Part shown: one piece after another, positions 62,856 through 64,000 of the stretch | How the letters are laid out: each line of letters begins with the position of its first letter | How positions within the stretch are numbered: the stretch's first letter is position 1 | Assembly (NCBI GenBank): GCA_905221605.1 | Contig: CAJNDS010002315.1 | Location: forward strand, 22,501 to 86,500 | Source of the DNA: Symbiodinium natans | Taxonomy: Eukaryota > Sar > Dinophyceae > Suessiales > Symbiodiniaceae | DNA length: 64,000 nucleotides | Direction of reading: 5' to 3' | Notes under the pieces: generated by a model | Database searches by the model: none | Seen by the model: only the letters and a program-made list of their open reading frames with translations | What the model was told of the DNA's origin: nothing | Position numbers and translations under genes: made by a program

Positions 62856-63480
62856 ATGGACGCAACACAGGTGCAACAGCTACAGCAGACAATCGCAGCA
62901 ATGCAAGTAGAGATAATAGTACTAAGGGCGCAGCAACAGCAGGCAGAACAGGGGCAAGCAGGGGTAGCAGCCCTAGCGTAGCAGAGCTAGCCCAAACGAT
63001 GAAGGCTAAGGAAAAGGGGCCCGACTCCATAAGAAATCTGTTCGATACCAAAGCCCTAGGTAGACCCGAACGATTCAACAAATGAGTTCCATAGATGGAG
63101 TCGGTCGGTCGTAAACTTGTTGGAGTCTGTGTTTGGAGGAAAGTTTGAAGAGGTACCTGAATGGGTACAGGAGCAAGAAGAGAAAGTCAACGACACAGAT
63201 GTAGACCTGCAGTTTGGTAACAGGCCAACGCCTGCGCCGACGGTTTGATGTCGGCCGGCCGCAAGAGGAACCTCTTGAGGGCAATCTGTCACCAGTGACT
63301 CTCAAGGGTTTGGAACATGTGAGACCGGCATAGACCAACTAGACGACCTGATTAGGAGATACGAAGTCCGAAAGAATGATGTGGGTGTGAGAGAGAGAAG
63401 TTGAGCGGTGACTTGAAGAGTAGAGCCCTAGAGTTGTCAGTCGCTACAGACCTGGAACAGCATCTTATCCTCAACAAGGC
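62856..63480 (+). pseudogene. Decayed retrotransposon gag remnant
   Basis: ATG 62856 opens MDATQVQQLQQTIAAMQVE, a coiled-coil Gln-rich start typical of dinoflagellate Copia-like gag proteins. The sense then moves to another frame (ELAQTMKAKEKG, SIRNLFDTKALGRPERF) and again (EFHRWSRSVVNLLESVFGG; LDDLIRRYEVRKN; LSGDLKSRALELSVATDLEQ). At least three frame changes and stops show it is dead. It is cut by a TTTC microsatellite at 63498. Confidence 0.55.
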
Positions 63481-63497
63481 TGGGCTGAACGCATTCT

Positions 63498-63625
63498 TCA
63501 TTTCTTTCTTTCTTTCCTTCTTGGTTTCTTTCTTGCTTGCTTTCTTTCTTTCCCGCTTTTTTCTTTCTCTCTCTTTCGCTTCTGTTTCGTTCCTTCCTTT
63601 CTTTGTCTCGTTCCGTCTCTTCTTC
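63498..63625 (+). repeat. Degenerate TTTC microsatellite
   Basis: CTTT/TTTC-rich tract with interruptions. It generates artificial Phe/Ser and Lys/Glu-Arg open frames on the two strands. Confidence 0.9.
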
Positions 63626-63837
63626 CTCGATCCTCCCCAGCCCCAAGAGGCCCTCTCTTCGAGAAAGTTGAGGTTTTCCTAATAAAAACATTGCAAATAG
63701 AGGTTTTCCTCCTAAAGTGGGCCTGCAAGAAAAGGGGAAGTCTTCAGGCCAGGCGCTTGCGTCAAGTCTTGATATGATGTCTGGCTCTCAAGTTGAGGGT
63801 TGCAGGGAGTGTGAGTGTGTATTTTTATCACATATAG

Positions 63838-63859
63838 ACACACGCACACACACACACAC

Positions 63860-63923
<64 letters not shown>

Positions 63924-64000
63924 GAGCGAGAGAGCAGGAGAGCGAGCGAGAGAGAAGGAGAGCGAGCGAGAGAGAGCGAGAGAAAGCGAGGGAGAGAGAG
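63838..64000 (+). repeat. CA then GA microsatellite to window end
   Basis: (CA)n at 63838-63859, then (GA)n interrupted by GC-containing units to base 64000. Confidence 0.95.

Noticed and set aside
63401-63728. Phe/Ser-rich plus-strand and Lys/Arg/Glu-rich minus-strand ORFs
   Set aside because: Products of the TTTC microsatellite.

Overview
The window looks like nuclear DNA of a dinoflagellate. Four things point there. (1) The LINE on the minus strand begins, directly next to its target-site duplication, with TGGCTCAAG, the last nine bases of the conserved dinoflagellate spliced leader as I know it. (2) Host genes are cut into short exons whose introns mostly start with GA or GC and end with AG before a G. 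This splice usage is known from Symbiodinium-type genomes. (3) The DNA is saturated with TTTAGGG/CCCTAAA telomere-type repeats. (4) A retrotransposon carrying a cytosine-5 DNA methyltransferase is present. No bacterial-style operons, CRISPR arrays, tRNA or rRNA genes were recognised.

Layout. 1-537 is degenerate CCCTAAA-like flank. 538-8051 is a tyrosine-recombinase (DIRS/PAT/Ngaro-like) retrotransposon with A1-ORFs-B1-A2-B2 split direct repeats. It carries a Cys-rich leader ORF, a gag-like ORF, reverse transcriptase, an RNase H interrupted by a DNA methyltransferase, and a tyrosine recombinase. This copy has three frame breaks. 8118-8193 is a candidate host exon. 8531-19140 is a full-length minus-strand LINE with two very long intact ORFs in the same frame, split by one TGA, and flanked by a 20-21 bp target duplication. 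From about 20.1 to 62.1 kb every host coding piece I can support lies on the plus strand: an intronless F-box-like gene (22.2 kb), a DHA1-type MFS transporter gene of at least 14 exons (26.3-36.8 kb), an ankyrin-repeat gene (38.7-51.4 kb), a 13-exon CobW/G3E GTPase gene (51.7-57.1 kb), and a small membrane-protein gene (59.8-about 62 kb). Introns are filled with telomere-like arrays, foldback repeats, a decayed Copia integrase, microsatellites and one AT-rich block. After about 62.1 kb the telomere-like repeats stop, and decayed retroelement gag remnants and microsatellites follow.

Splicing was reconstructed by hand. For the G3E gene the 13 exons sum to 1209 nt, exactly 403 codons including the stop, with every conserved motif in frame, so the GA/GC donor usage is well supported. 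A striking pattern is that the intron 5' side (after an exon) tends to carry the G-rich strand (TTTAGGG) and the 3' side (before an exon) the C-rich strand (CCCTAAA). Many intron RNAs could therefore fold end to end. Together with short direct repeats at intron ends, this suggests introns seeded or expanded by telomere-type repeats.
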